Notes: a model not told the origin generated them from the sequence alone. DNA of 64,000 bases from Dipteronia dyeriana (GCA_032871835.1 CM065297.1:71969253-72033252), one strand, 5' to 3'; positions 34,990-47,775 are shown, counted from the first letter of the stretch. Program-made: numbers and translations.

Positions 34990-35713
34990 TCTCCCATTCA
35001 CACAAGTGGAACAATGCAAACTTTACAGAGTCATGTTTCTCAAACTTTTAGGTATAATCACAGATCATTCGTACAAGCAAACGTTAAGTGTGACCAATGA
35101 ACAATATTTTTGACTATATTAGAGCATGCAATATGATATCTCATATATCAATTTTATTGTTAATGTGTGCCCCGAATTTAATTTTCATTAATTAATCCAA
35201 GCATATTTAACCCCCTCTGTATGCAAAGCTATGCTTGACTATTTCAAATTTCTATATACGCACAATTGTATTGTTGTCTATCATAGATAATATAATTTGT
35301 TGACCAGTGAGCACAAAAATTATGAGAAACATTAATTCTTCTCATCAAACACTTGTATCTCAGTGTCAAAACAACTGCAATCCTAGTTGTATCTCATCAA
35401 CCGAATAGTACCATAGACATAGAAAAAAACGCTAAAGAAGCTAACATTATTCTTTTACCTTGATACAAAACCTTGATGCAAAGTCAATGGTCACAAAGAC
35501 AGCATTTGAGGTTTTATCAATCCTCAGGGAATTTACACAATGATGAAGCAGGGATTGATTCACTCATTTTCCTTAAAGGTCACATAGCACACGCTATATG
35601 AGGCACATGCTACAGTGAATTTCATTATTTACAAAGAATGCACATGTCTAAAATAATATTCACTGTACAAATCTAAGTTCAGTCGTTAACTAGCGCCCTA
35701 CATGAGTCCTTAA
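34990..35713 (-). other. 3' internal region of element F, cut by element B
   Basis: Non-coding sequence following the F purine tract, stopping where the B LTR starts. The rest of F would lie beyond B but was not found after 45700. Confidence 0.45.
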
Positions 35714-37723
35714 TGTTGGAACCCCATTCACTGGTATCGCAGCGGGAGTAGGTTTTAAAAAAAAAATTAATACAGATCGTAAATGATCTGGGACCAGTAA
35801 ACTTTGGATCGTGATTTTTTGAAATTCATACATATAAAATTATTACAATAATATAATATACGCATATATAAAGGAAATTGTAATCAATGTAATCAGAAGA
35901 AGAAAATATTACCAATGTTTGGAGGCTCCTTCACTATACAATATGCTCCTGGTCTGTACCACTCGATCTTCCTCGCTATCTCCCGGGACTGGTAACTGTG
36001 TGTGGGCGCGTCACAGTCTCAGGAATAAGAATGGAGGATGTAGAGAAAAACTTGAAAAAACTCTTTCTTTTAATATGCAACACTTGCACTATCACCCACA
36101 TATGCATCTCAAGCACATGCACTTAAGCCAAATGAATTAACTGACACGCACAGCTAAAGTTTTTCTCTCTTTTTGATACCAATGCACTTTCTAGCCTTTT
36201 TTTGAACAAAACAATATGCGTATACGACTTATGCAAATCCAATTTGTTGATACGTGTATGTATTGATATCTTAAAAAACAGTTGACCTTTTCCTCTTTTT
36301 TTTTAGAATATATATATCAAATAAATATATTATATTTTTTCCTGTTTTGGTCGGTTTTGAAAGAATATATATGAGATATATATTTCCTCTTTTAAAAACC
36401 TCATGATATCTTTTTATTTAAAACAAAATCTTTATTTTATTTTTATTATAAAAAATATCATCTAATATGAATTATAACTAATCAAATTAAAAAATTTAAT
36501 AAAATAAAATAATCATATTATCTTATTTTATTCAAAAAACAAATATCAACAAACACCCTCCATTTAATGATTAATAACATAATTAAATAATTTAATTATT
36601 CAATTTATTTAATCACCATTATTCATTAATCAAATAATCTCATTATTCAATTAATTCCCAGATAAATACGTGTCACTTTCGTAACATAATTAATTGGACA
36701 ATCCAATTAATTAACTGTGACCCTTGTTACCTAAATCCAATTAATGGACCCACAGTATTTTGAGCTCTAATAACCTCGGAACCATTAATTAAACACTTTA
36801 ATTAATATTTCTTGACTATTAACTTCGGTGTTATTCCACTAAAAACTCGAAGCTGCACTCTCTCAACTGTAAACGCTTTTACAAAGACCGATACAACTCG
36901 GTATCCACTGATATTGCTATTACACATGGTATGATCCTTCATAGTAGTTCCAAATTATAGCTGGGTCATAATGTCCATTATACCCCTCTAATTACATGTA
37001 TCCTTTAAGTACTGTTGATTCTCTAATGAACAATAAATCCTATTTCCTCACAGAATTAGGAGAGCGCTCATATTATCAAAGCCCCGAATCAACCCTTAAA
37101 GGAACTACCATTTACTTTTCACAAGAAATAGTGGATTCCTTTATTGTGTACAAACCTTCCCAGCCACAAGCTGAACCACAATTCAAACATACGGAGTCTA
37201 TTGATCAAAAATGCATCCAACTTACCCATGGTATGTCAAAGACCATGATCTAACCTGAAGGAGTCAATAAGACACTCAAGATTAAGATCACCCACATATA
37301 GCCATCAGTAGTTGATATATATGAATCTCATCGGTAAACGGATCTTAGTGAGAGATTCATATAGATCATTGTCCAGTCCTATATGATCACATCATACAAG
37401 GTGCCTCCATTCTCATATCTCATATGAATGATTCAGGATAGAATCATCGTACATTATGGAATGGACTGCAACTATAGATTAGCCACAAATAAAGTACCCA
37501 ACTTTATTTGCTATCTATAGACTCTTTAGATTTCACGTCTCTTACTGTATCCATCTGTATATGACACTCATATACACAGTTTGAGATTCCATCCGGCAAT
37601 CTAGGATGAAAATATGTGCACAAGTTATAAAATAAACAACACAACAAGAATGAATTGAACTTTTCTTTTATTTATTTCGTAAATCCATTTACAAATTACA
37701 TCTTTAGGGCATAAAATCCAATA
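35714..37723 (-). repeat. Element B 3' LTR
   Basis: TGTTGGAACCCCATTC...AATCCAATA (terminal CA changed to TA), 2010 bp, followed by the PPT on the right. Aligns with the A LTR throughout. Left flank CTTAA; the other flank is lost. Confidence 0.88.
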
Positions 37724-37738
37724 ATCTCCCACTTTCAC
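37724..37738 (-). other. Element B polypurine tract
   Basis: On the minus strand GTGAAAGTGGGAGAT, one base different from that of A. Confidence 0.8.
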
Positions 37739-38470
37739 TAAAGCATGTGAGGCATGTTTCGTAACCCTAGACCATCTAGGTGACCCAAAAACATTTTAGC
37801 CGGTAATGTCTTTGTAAATGGATCAACATGATAGTCTTGTAAGACTATCTTTGTGACGATCACATCTCCTCTTTGCACTATCTCTCTAATGAGATGATAT
37901 TTTCTCTGTATATGCTTCCCTCTTCTGTGGCTTCTTGGTTATTTGGGATTAGCCACAACACCACTGTTATCACGATAAAATGTGATGGGCTTATCTAGAT
38001 CTGGAACAACTTCCAGATCACTTAAGAACTTACAGAGCCAAACAGCCTCTTTAGCAGCTTCATAAGCAACTACATATTCGGTTTCCATGGTGGAGTCAGC
38101 AGTGCACGATTGCTTAATACTTCTGCATACAATGGCTTAACCATCTAGGGTGAATACTGATCCAGACGTGGATTTCCTGGAATCTCTGTCTGACTAAAAA
38201 TCAGAATTTGTGTATCCTAAAAGGATCAAATCCTGTCCAGAATAAACTAGCATATAGTTTCTCGTTCTCCGAAGATACTTGAGAATAGACTTGATAGCAA
38301 CCCAATGATCCAATCTCGGGTTGGACTGATATCTGCTGACTACTTTCACTACATAGCAGATGTCCGGTCTCATGCAAAACATATCATACATGAGACTACC
38401 TATTACTGATGCATAGGGAACACGTCTCGTATCCTCAACTCTTGAGGTGTCATAGGACACTGTTCCCTTG
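37739..38470 (-). pseudogene. Element B RNase H domain
   Basis: Best preserved at 38460-38194 (RVPYASVIGSLMYDMFCMRPD, GYTNSDF). Downstream parts show E-Y-V-V-A-Y-E-A and the SHRRGKH-like end in broken frames. TAG and TAA codons and base changes make it non-functional. Confidence 0.8.
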
Positions 38471-38810
38471 ACAAGTGAACTTCGTGCCTGAAAAGTAAAT
38501 TACCTTTCTTAGAGTTCTGTATCAAAAACCGTATAAGAATTTTGTCGATTTATGATGTCTGAGACAGTGCTATGAGTTTATTCTTACGATCCCTTATAAG
38601 TTGGTTCCCTAGAACTTAACTCACCTCTCCCTAATCTTTCATTCAGAATTGGCTAGCCAGCCAGCCATTTACATTAGACAACATTCCCACATTATTCCTA
38701 ATGAGCAGGATATCATCTACGTATAGGACCAAGAAAACTATTTTCTTGTTAATGATGCGCTTGTAGACACAAAGCTCATCAACGTTCTGCTAAAAGCCAT
38801 AGGTTTTGAT
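38471..38810 (-). pseudogene. Element B reverse transcriptase, C-terminal part
   Basis: Contains LVLYVDDILLI with the YVDD site at 38712-38723. The upstream half of RT lies on the other side of the hAT element. Several stops are present. Confidence 0.82.
38803..38810. repeat. 8-bp target duplication of the hAT insertion
   Basis: GTTTTGAT here and GTTCTGAT at 40332-40339; element A has a single GTTTTGAT at the matching RT position. Eight base pairs is the hAT signature. Confidence 0.92.
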
Positions 38811-40331
38811 TAGGGGTGGGCATTGATTGGATCGATTTATTTTTTCATAGAACCGATAAAAAACTGATAAAGTCTGGTTTTTAAAAATGCGAACCGATCC
38901 AATCAAATTAACGTTTGCCAACCGATAAAAAACCAATCGAGTTGGACCGGTTCGGTTCGGTTTTTTTGGTTTTGGGCCTAATGGGAAAAATGTATGGACT
39001 TTTATTTTTACTTAGTTTTTTCATTTGGGCATAGTGGGCCGAATTTGACTTATTACAAAACACACTAAAATATGCTATTGTTTGAAAATAAAATAAACAT
39101 TAGACTGAATACGACTAAATTACAACAGAAAATTATACATACTAAAACAATAAAAAGATAGCTTTGCTGGGGAGCTCGGAGATAAAACAAGTAGCTGAAA
39201 AGAATGGGAACACGGGTGGTCAATTCTCATCAAAGCAACCTAACAAAATCAAAAACAGAATTAATATAACAAACAAACAAATTTAAAAAGGCATGAACAT
39301 GACCTAAACCATATATATTTTTTATGTAAAAAATTAAAATAGATAAAAATCAGAATATATTATTGAAATTTGCAACCATTGCCCCAATATATTACGTATA
39401 AAACTATATCATGGTGATGTTTGCAACAACACCAATCCAATTTCATCTCGACTACATCTAAAGATTATAATCCAACAAGATTAATTATAGATATGTACAG
39501 ACGGAAATGAAAAAAAAATTAAGTTCATTTTTTAAAAGCAATTGAAAGAGAAATTAACTGTAACACCATCATTAAAGGCACAAACCAAACCAAATCAAGA
39601 TATGTAGAAATTGCTCTACCAAACCCAGATATTTGGTTTCACTACCAAATTTATCCCTCAAAATAACCTAAAATAACAAAAATAATATCTTGTAACAAAA
39701 GGGATCAGTAAACAGTAGATCTGAAATTGAATCGATAAATAGTTAAAAAGAAAAGAAAATTAAAACATGAGAGATTTGAAAGAAGATATAGAACAAAAAG
39801 AAATCGGTAAACAGTAGATCTAAAATTGAAGGACCAACATTCAAACAACTAGAAGAATATTTGTTGTTGAATCTAGAAGAAGACGTACCTAGAAGGAAAA
39901 TGTGCAGAGAGGAGTTAAGCATGTGGAATCGTTGGAGAATTGATGGAGAAAAAGTGGTAAGAGTTCAGTGGACGGTCGAAACGAACAATGACTAGCAGAC
40001 GGCCGGAAGGAACAACGACTAGTGGAAGAGAGAGAAGGAGAGTTGAGAGAATTTTAGGGCAGTGGACAAGAGAGAAGGAGAGTGGAGAGAATTTTAGGGT
40101 TTGTGTTTGGATGGGTAAAGGGACTGCTGAATGCCTTAAATTTTTGTTTTTTTTTATATATGCATTGGTTTTCGGTTCGGTTTTAGGTTCTAGATAGTGA
40201 ACAAAAAACCGAACCGGATAAATCCGATTTTAGAAAAAAAAGAACCGAACTGAACCGACCAACCTATAAGAATCGGAAAAAAACCGGTTGGATCGGTTCG
40301 GTTTGGTTCAATGGTTTTTTGCCCACCCCTA
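38811..40331. mobile_element. Non-autonomous hAT element (1521 bp) inside element B RT
   Basis: Ends TAGGGGTGGGCA and TGCCCACCCCTA form the terminal inverted repeat. Both subterminal zones are packed with GGTTCGG/CCGAACC words in both orientations, typical binding-site arrays of hAT transposases. No transposase is inside. The open frame at 39988-40197 is Arg/Glu-rich and unrecognised. A short internal duplication (GAGAGAATTTTAGGG) occurs at about 40045 and 40087. Confidence 0.92.
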
Positions 40332-40339
40332 GTTCTGAT

Positions 40340-40750
40340 CACATCATCAAACCTGATGTTTCAAGATCAAAATGCTTGCTTAAGTCCATAGATGAACCTT
40401 TGTAACTTGCAAACCTTTTGCTCTTGATCTGGAGACACGAATCCTTCTGGTAGCATCATATAAATGCTCTCGTCAAGATTGTCATTCAAGAATGCAGTCT
40501 TGACTTCCATTTTCCAAATTTCATAATCGAAATAAGTAGTAATGGATAAGAGAATCCTAATAGAATAAAACATGGCTACTAGCGAGAAAGTCTCTTCATA
40601 ATCGACCCCCTCTTTCTGGGTATAACCTTTGGCCACTAGCCTTACCTTGAAGGTCTCTACCTTCCCGTCTACTCCTCTCTTTCTCTTATAGATCCACTTA
40701 CACCCGATGGGTTTTATCCCATCCGATAAGTCTACAAGATCCTAGACTGA
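40340..40750 (-). pseudogene. Element B reverse transcriptase, N-terminal part
   Basis: MAKGYTQKEGVDYEETFS, MEVKTAFLNDNLDESIYM and KLQRFIYGLKQAF. At the codon that is TAG in A this copy keeps CAG, giving Y-T-Q-K-E-G. Interrupted at 40340 by the hAT element. Confidence 0.87.
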
Positions 40751-41840
40751 GTTAGAGTACATCGAGATTTATGGCTTTAAGCCATTCCTCTATATGAGGA
40801 TCTTCCATTGGATTATTAAATGTCAATGGATCATCCACACTATCATCAAAGACAACACCTTGTCCCTCACCTGTGTCTAAATAGCCTTCAGGTTATCTCA
40901 CAACCCTCTCACTACGTCTAAGTGGTAGTGTATCCTGATCAGGAATCATCTGACTCTCAGATGTTTATAGATCAACAACTCTTGTTAATGAAGATATGTT
41001 TCACCAGGCTCCAACTCATTCAATACAATCTTAGAATGAGGTTTATGGTCACTAATGTAATTATCCTTAAGAAATGTTGCATTTGTCGATACAAATACTT
41101 TGTTATCTTTGGACTATAGAAGTGTCCACCTCTGGTCTCCTTGGAGTATACTACAAACAGAGAGACAACAGACTTAAAGTCTAGTTTTCCACTTCTGTTA
41201 TTCAGCACGTGTGATGGACACCCCCATATGCGAAAGTGTCACAAACTAGCTTTGCTACCATTCCACAACTCTAAGGGAGTCTTAGGAACATATTTGGATG
41301 GTACTACATTTAAAATGTATGCCGCTATTTGTAACGCATATCCCTAGAAGAAGTTTGGTAATGATAAGAAACTAATAATAGATCTCACCATTTCTATTAG
41401 GATTCTATTTCTCCTCTCCGCTACACCATTTTGCTGAGGTGTACCGGGAGCTGTGAGTTGGGAAAATATCCCATGCTTAACCAGAAATTCTTTAAACTCT
41501 TGGTCAAGGTACTCACCTCCACTATCCGATTATAGTGACTTGATAGTCCTACCTAATTGATTCTCAACTTCAGCTCGGAATTCTTTGAACTTTTCAAATG
41601 TTTTTGACTTTTGTTGCATTAGGTAGACGTATCCATATCTGTATCTTGAGTAGTCATCTATAAAGGTGACATAATACTCATAACCACCACTAGCTTTAAC
41701 ATTCATCGGTCCGCAGATGTCTGTACGTATAAGCTCTAACGGTTCTTTAGCTCTAAGCTCTTTTCTAGTAAAAGGTCTCTTAGTCATCTTACCTTCTAGA
41801 CAAGATTTACAAACAGGTAAGATGTCAACCTATAACTCAC
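40751..41840 (-). pseudogene. Element B integrase, N-terminally truncated
   Basis: Starts in the [28 protein letters not shown] region, so the HHCC part is mostly lost at the deletion point. IRTDICGP and the SDSGGEY core are readable, and the catalytic Glu is kept in NGVAERRNR. At 41530 an Arg CGA codon of A is TAA here. A 6-bp insertion duplicates Y-R near 41640. The tail region to 40751 has frameshifts. Confidence 0.85.
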
Positions 41841-41844
41841 TTGA

Positions 41845-42410
41845 ATCTCACAGTGTTGAACTAATGATGGAGACTGCAAGATATAATGTCATATATCCCT
41901 TTCCCACCATTTTAGAATTAGGGTTTTCAATTATCAATGCATCTAGATATTACTAAGATTAAATGGCTAATTTCAATCTAAATGTCTAGGGCATATATAA
42001 CAAATTATTAGAATCTTAATCTATTAACAAATAAACTAATCTGATTTTTAACTAATTAAAAATCTAGTACATAATTCAAAATTCAATCTATGTAAACAAT
42101 TTTACTAAGACTAGAATTATTTAATGTGATTTACCAAGTTTTAACTATTAAAACTAATCACGTTATTAGGTCCAATTATATTAGGGCTTTAACCTAATTA
42201 AACCTAATATTTGGTGAATGACCTAACTAATCTAACTAATTAAACAATTAAATTAATAGACTATTCATTAATGAGAATTATCAAGTTTTTACTCTAAAAG
42301 CTAATCTCATTATTTAATAGCCAATTATGTGAATATCTTATTTTTTAATCAAATTAAAAAAAACACATAATTGTTAATGGTAATTGTGCATGCATGATAT
42401 ATCAATATAT

Positions 42411-42441
<31 letters not shown>

Positions 42442-43431
42442 CGTGCGTGCAGACACACCTAATTTAAATGACATGTATATACATGGTAATACTTTAATCA
42501 TATCATAATAAAAGCATACATAAGTTGATTGAGTACAATGGTTTATCTAACTTAAAAATAAATAAATCTAATTACAAAAGTTATCCAAGACATTCCTTGA
42601 TCTTCAAGTAATTCCAATATTTTTCAAGTATTTGGGTTCTTCTTATTTTGGGCTTTTAACCAAGTCCAACTTGATTAAATAAATTATATTTTTTTATGTT
42701 GTGACCCATCTCATGAATCAAACCTAAAGCTCAAGTGTTACTGTAACACTTATTGGAGGCCAAAGGTAAAAAAAAAAAAAAAACAGTCCAAAATCCTTTT
42801 TGAATTCAGAAACCTAAGCGTCGCATATTCGCAACCCTAACGCTTTCGCGTGTGGTGTCATTCGCACACATGGGTTGCTCACAACAGCACACACGACAAT
42901 CGCACAGCAACAAGTATCTGCAACCAGCCAGCCATGCATAAACTAACCAGTCGTGAACAAAGCTGCCTCGCGCACAAACAATCCACACACTACAGACTTG
43001 CACTGCCAACAATCCAGTCTCGTAGCCTGGCCACTGTGCGCACAACACGTATAGGCGCAACGCATGGCTACTGTGCACCCACTGTGCCCTGGCGGTTGCA
43101 TGACAGTTAGCCTCGCGTGCCTTCGTATGTCTCACGCGCACTCATTTTCGATTCGCTCTTCCGCCTTCTCTCTGATTTCTTCATACATATTTTACAATAA
43201 AATACACGGCAAAAAATTTACAGCAAGAAAATACAATAGAAACAAAAATTACAACTCATTAAAAACATTCTAAACCCATTGTGACATTCAATTAATGATC
43301 AACGATGATTATAAAATAAATAAAAATTATAAACATCATACAATCATCAAAGAGTGCCTACACACACCATACATGCAAGTTTAAGAATAAAACTATGAAA
43401 AAAAACTTTTATTCTTATATATTGTATAATT
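41845..43431 (-). other. Element B 5' leader
   Basis: Begins at a junction that removed gag: sequence jumps from the integrase HHCC region (about 5848 in A) to the leader (about 7728 in A). Contains the alternating purine-pyrimidine tract at 42405-42451 and a GC-rich segment at 42830-43160 absent from A. The 111-residue open frame over the GC-rich segment is not convincing as a gene. Confidence 0.7.
42405..42451. repeat. (AT)(GT)n(GC)n alternating tract, 47 bp
   Basis: Uninterrupted alternating purine-pyrimidine run ATATAT(GT)n(GC)nGTGCGTGCA, a strong Z-DNA former by composition. Element A at the matching place (about 8300) has only a short GTGTAGG stretch. Confidence 0.92.
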
Positions 43432-43444
43432 GTCTCTGATAGCA
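43432..43444 (-). other. Element B primer binding site (degraded)
   Basis: Reverse complement TGCTATCAGAGAC; two changes from the Met-tRNA site, two bases before the LTR start. Confidence 0.7.
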
Positions 43445-43446
43445 AT

Positions 43447-45700
43447 TGTAAGAACCCAGATTTACGTTGCGCAGTGGAAAAGAGGTTTTACAATTTTTGA
43501 TGTAACTTGTAAACCATATACAATATATAAGAATACATTAAAGAGAATTAGGTCATATCCTTGAAGACCTACTCCTTCGTTTCTTTAAGCTTTTATTCTG
43601 ATTTCTAACCACCAAGTCTTCCTCGATATATACCTCGATCCAACAACTACGTGTAGGTGCGTCACAATCTTCAAGGAACGTACAGGAGGATGCAAAGGCT
43701 TGAAGAAAAACTTCTATTTCTTCTTGCTATGTTTGGCCACATAAGAGGAAGAATATTTTTTTTTTCTTTTCTTGGCCGAAAATTTATTTATCTAGTCAAA
43801 TTAGAAAGTATTTGATTGCTATTAAAACTCTAGTAGAGAATTGGTCAAATTAGAAAGTTTTAATTTAGTCATAATTTAATTATATTCAATAATTGGTTAT
43901 TGAATAAATACACTATTTGAGTATGATTAGGAATCTTGGTGTAGAAAAGAATTCTTCTTTGAAATGGATTCTTTGTCACCAAGTAAATCCACCTAAGGAA
44001 AGGATTTTTGCCCACCAAGTTAATCCTTCTTAAGAGAGGATTTGGTGTCCTATATATATTACCTATTAAATTCGGCCAAGCAATAATTTTACTAGAAAAT
44101 TCGGCCAAGGCTAGGGCTTATACAAGGGTAAAATTCGATCAAGAGAGAATTTTGAGCGTAGAGAATTTGGTTCTTGCTCTAGATAAATTCGTCCAACTCT
44201 AAAGATTAGTGTGTGAAAATTCGGCAAAGAGGAAAAGGAAAAAAGAACGCTTTTATTCGATAGTGCACTAGTGGCCTCTACATTAAAAGATTTTGTGTAC
44301 AATATCAAATCTATGTTCACATGAGTTTCAATCAAATTGATTGATAATTCACAAGTGACCTAACATTCTTTGTTTTTCTTCTTGGAGGATTATTGTGACT
44401 AACAAAGAAAGAGATTTAGTTTGTTTCTAACCTCATGTATATAATTTAAAGAAAGGGAGTTTACACTCCTAGGTGATTCACGTTCGTGATTGGATTGGAA
44501 GATCTTGCGGATTCAATTCGACGTTAGTTCAATCGTCACGAGAAAAAGGTACGATACTTTTAATATATGTCAATTAATCTAAGTTAAAGTTCTTTCTATT
44601 AAAGGGAAAAAATTTAAATATATCAAACCCCAATTTTACACTTCCGCCGCGTTTTGAACTGATTTTTCCCTACAGATTTAAACCTGCAACCTCCATTTAA
44701 TAATTATGATTAATAATTAATTCATAATTCATAATTATTAATTCATTAATTAAATAATATAATTATTTAATTAATTTAATTAATTTAAATATTAATATAT
44801 TAATTCAATAATGTCATTATTCAATTAATCCCTGAATAAATACATGTCACATTCGTAACACAATTAATTGGACAATCCAATTAATTAACCGTGACCCTTG
44901 TTATATTTAATTAATTGGGCTAGTAAGGGGACCTAAAGAACCCACAGTTTTGAGCTCAAATAATACTTAGAAATAATTAATTAAACTATTTATTTAATAT
45001 TTCATGATTATTAACCTCGGCGTTATTCCACTAAAAATCCGGGGTTGCACTATCGTAACTGTAGATGTGTTACAAAAACTAAATTATAATTGTCCATCGA
45101 TATAGCTATTGCATATGGTATAATCCTCCACATGTAGTTCATAATTAGAGCTAGATCATAAAGTCCGTTATATCCCTCTAATTATATTTTTTCCATTAGT
45201 GTAATTGATTCTCTAATAAACAATAAATCTAACTTCCTTTATGGCAAAAAGAGAGTGCTCGTATTGTTTAAGCCCCGAATCAACTTTTAAGGGAACTACT
45301 ATTTACTTCTCGCAAGAAGGAGTCGATTTTTCACTATTGTGTACAAACCTTCCCAGCCACATGCCAAACCGCGATTCCTACATACAAAGTTATTGACCGA
45401 GAATGCAACTTTGATCTCACCTATGGTATATCAAAAACCACAATCTAACCTGAAGGGATCGATAAGACACGCAGGATTAAGATCATCCATATATAGTCAT
45501 CATTTGTTGATATATATATGAATCTCATCATGTAACGGATCTTGGTGAGAGATTTATATAGATCGTGACTCAGTCCTATATGATCACATCATATAAAGTG
45601 CCTATATTCACATATCACCATATGAATAGTCTAGGATAAGACTATCGAACATTACGTAGTGGATCACAATTGTAGAATAACCACAAATAAAGTACTCAAC
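43447..45700 (-). repeat. 5' LTR beside element B, different subfamily, composite
   Basis: Begins TGTAAGAACCCAGATTT, only loosely alignable to the left LTR of B. After a D-type LTR fragment it resumes at about 44675 with A-type LTR sequence and stops at about 45700 in the ACCACAAATAAAGTA segment, about 240 bp before the expected end. Confidence 0.65.
43786..44674 (+). repeat. D-family LTR fragment inside the B 5' LTR
   Basis: Matches the plus-oriented D-family LTR at about 26935-27777, ending TTTTTCCCTACA at 44674. The first half is missing, so it is a truncated insertion. Confidence 0.75.
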
Positions 45701-45812
45701 TAGAGTTGATGTAAAGGTGGGCTGACCCGGGCTATAACCGGGTCATCATTTTGTAAAAATAAATAAATAAATATATAAGTATTATAATCGAAGGGTTTTC
45801 CATTTACCATTA
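45701..45812. other. Possible hAT terminal fragment
   Basis: Holds AAAGGTGGGCTGACCCGGGC and an inverted CCCGG/CCGGG pair, similar to the start of a hAT element, but no other end was found. Confidence 0.3.
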
Positions 45813-47525
45813 TAGGTGGGTACAGTTCGATTCGGTTCGGTTTTGAAAAAAACCGAACTGAACAGAATTTTTTTCGGTTCATCTAAAATTGAACTGGTTT
45901 AAAGTGAATAAGATATGACAACCGAACTGAACTGAACCGATTTTAATCGGTTCGGTTCATTTCGGTTATGGGCCAAATGTGCTTAATCAATCTTCTTAAT
46001 GTTTTCAAGTTTAATGGGCTATTGGATCCATTTTTTTTGTTAATAATTGATCATTTTCATAAATTTAAATAGCACAAAACCAAAAAAAACAAAAAAAAAA
46101 TTCAAACCTGACTACAAATCTACAATATATAAATCCATTACAAAATATAAATAACATATTAAATTAATTAATAATACATTCCAAAATAAATAATACATCC
46201 CAAACACAAAAATAAAAGTTCAAGAATTAGTTAAAAACACTAGTATGGTGTATAACAGCATAATAAATTAATAATACATTCCAAAATAAATAATCTAAAC
46301 TCCAAATCAAAATTACAACTGAAATAAATCATTTGCAATTCATTTCACTTCTAATTTCCATATCACATTCCACATACATGAAAGCATGCATTTCATTTTG
46401 TCACTCCTCCTGCAGATACAAAAAATCATGGATGCATTTATCACTCGATCTTTATCTCCAAAGAAACAAAAAAAAATAGTGAAAATCATGCAGATACAAA
46501 AAATTAAAGGCTTACTCATGAATCATTCATCTTCAATTAAGATTTAAGGATAAGACAAAAAAACAATTAGCTTACATATTAAGAAATTTTACTTAATACT
46601 CTAATCTATGAACATAACTATTTTACTTGTAAATTTTCAAAAGCAAAAAGATACCATATTGACATACATGATCTATATTCCATCCACTGGTAATTTTCGG
46701 ATGCTGGTACAAATAATTGAATAATTTATTAATTTGGTTACATTAACAATTCAGTACAACACTTTAATAAACCTTAAAAAAATGAAAGAAAGCAACACTA
46801 CAACACTTTAATTCCATCATGCTTTTTTTGTTGATTGAAGCGATGCCAATATTATCATCTAAGATTACACAAATAAACAATTTTGAATTAAGCCTTTTTA
46901 TAATATGATTAATATCATTCACAAGGAAATCTTTGTGAACATTGAAACCCCAAAATTCAAATAATGAGCACAAAATCTCTCCAATTCTCCAATATTCAAC
47001 AGAAAGATAGCACACCCAATACTACAATCCAACACAAACAGAGAAAAAGGCAAAAGCTAAAACATTATAGAAAAAAAAAAGTTTAAAGGTTATACCTTTG
47101 TTTAGTTGACGAAACCAACAGCAGATCGAATCTCGTTGAAGTTTTGGCTGGAGAAGAACTGAGAAAAGAGAAAACTAATTGCTTAAATGAATTTGTAATC
47201 CTTCATGTCTTAAGTTAAAGAAAACGTACAGATTTGCAACAAAATGATGCTTAGAGTCAATAGCTAACAAATAACTTATTCAATTTTCACATATGTTCTT
47301 TCATAAAAGAAAGTAAGAAATTGCTAAGTGTTAACATTTCTATAAACTAGACAAGTAGAAAACGAGAAGGGCTAGAATACAAAGTGACAAGAAGAATTGA
47401 AGAAGAGTAGAAGATAGTGACAAACCTTGGTCGGAAAGAGATCGGACAACGAGGTGTTGTTGAAGAACGAGATCGGAGCTCTTGAGAGTTGACTGCTAAG
47501 AGAACAGAGAGGTGAGGTCTGAGAG
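45813..47525. mobile_element. Truncated non-autonomous hAT-like element
   Basis: Starts TAGGTGGGTACAG followed by GGTTCGG/CCGAAC words as in the 38811 element. The middle is AT-rich and uncoded. Its right end is missing; it is cut at 47525 by the next hAT element, whose own right end is also lost. Short open frames (46764-47015, 47347-47565) are unrecognised. Confidence 0.55.
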
Positions 47526-47559
47526 TAGGGGTGTCAATATGGGTCACGACACGACGGGT

Positions 47560-47705
47560 CGACACGACACGAACCCATTTATTACAGGTTTGGGTTGAGA
47601 TTAAACGGGTCGTGTCAATAAACGGGTCAACCCGTTTAACCCGTTTAACCCGTTTAATAATCGTGTCGTGTCCGAGTTTAGCTTAACGGGTCACGGGTTG
47701 ACATG
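47560..47705. repeat. hAT subterminal repeat array
   Basis: Short direct and inverted copies of CGGGTCGTGTC, GTCGACACGACACG and AACCCGTTT (three tandem at about 47629-47655). Likely transposase binding sites by analogy with other hAT elements. Confidence 0.75.
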
Positions 47706-47767
47706 ATTAGTAAGGGTAAAATTGTAAATTTAATAAGAAGGGACATATCTGTAAATTATTGATATAC

Positions 47768-47775
47768 TATATAAA
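47768..47775 (+). promoter_or_regulatory. TATA box of the hAT transposase gene
   Basis: TATATAAA, followed about 30-45 bp later by a CT-rich 5'-UTR-like stretch (TCTCAGTCTCTCTCAGTCGCTG). Distance to the 5'-UTR splice donor is about 180 bp. Confidence 0.6.

Larger units (their letters stand above)
35714..45700 (-). mobile_element. Ty1/copia retrotransposon B, gag-deleted, with hAT insertion
   Basis: Same family as A in the internal region: left LTR 35714-37723, PPT, RNase H, RT, integrase, leader, a degraded PBS (43432-43444) and a right LTR from 43447 to about 45700. A 1.9-kb piece carrying gag, protease and the integrase N terminus is missing at about 41845. RT is split by a hAT element, and the right LTR holds a D-type LTR fragment. 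The right LTR is too different from the left to be its partner. Confidence 0.85.

Noticed and set aside
42806..43141. 111-residue open frame rich in Cys, Arg and Val
   Set aside because: Covers the GC-rich leader island of B; composition alone gives few stops, and both strands are open.
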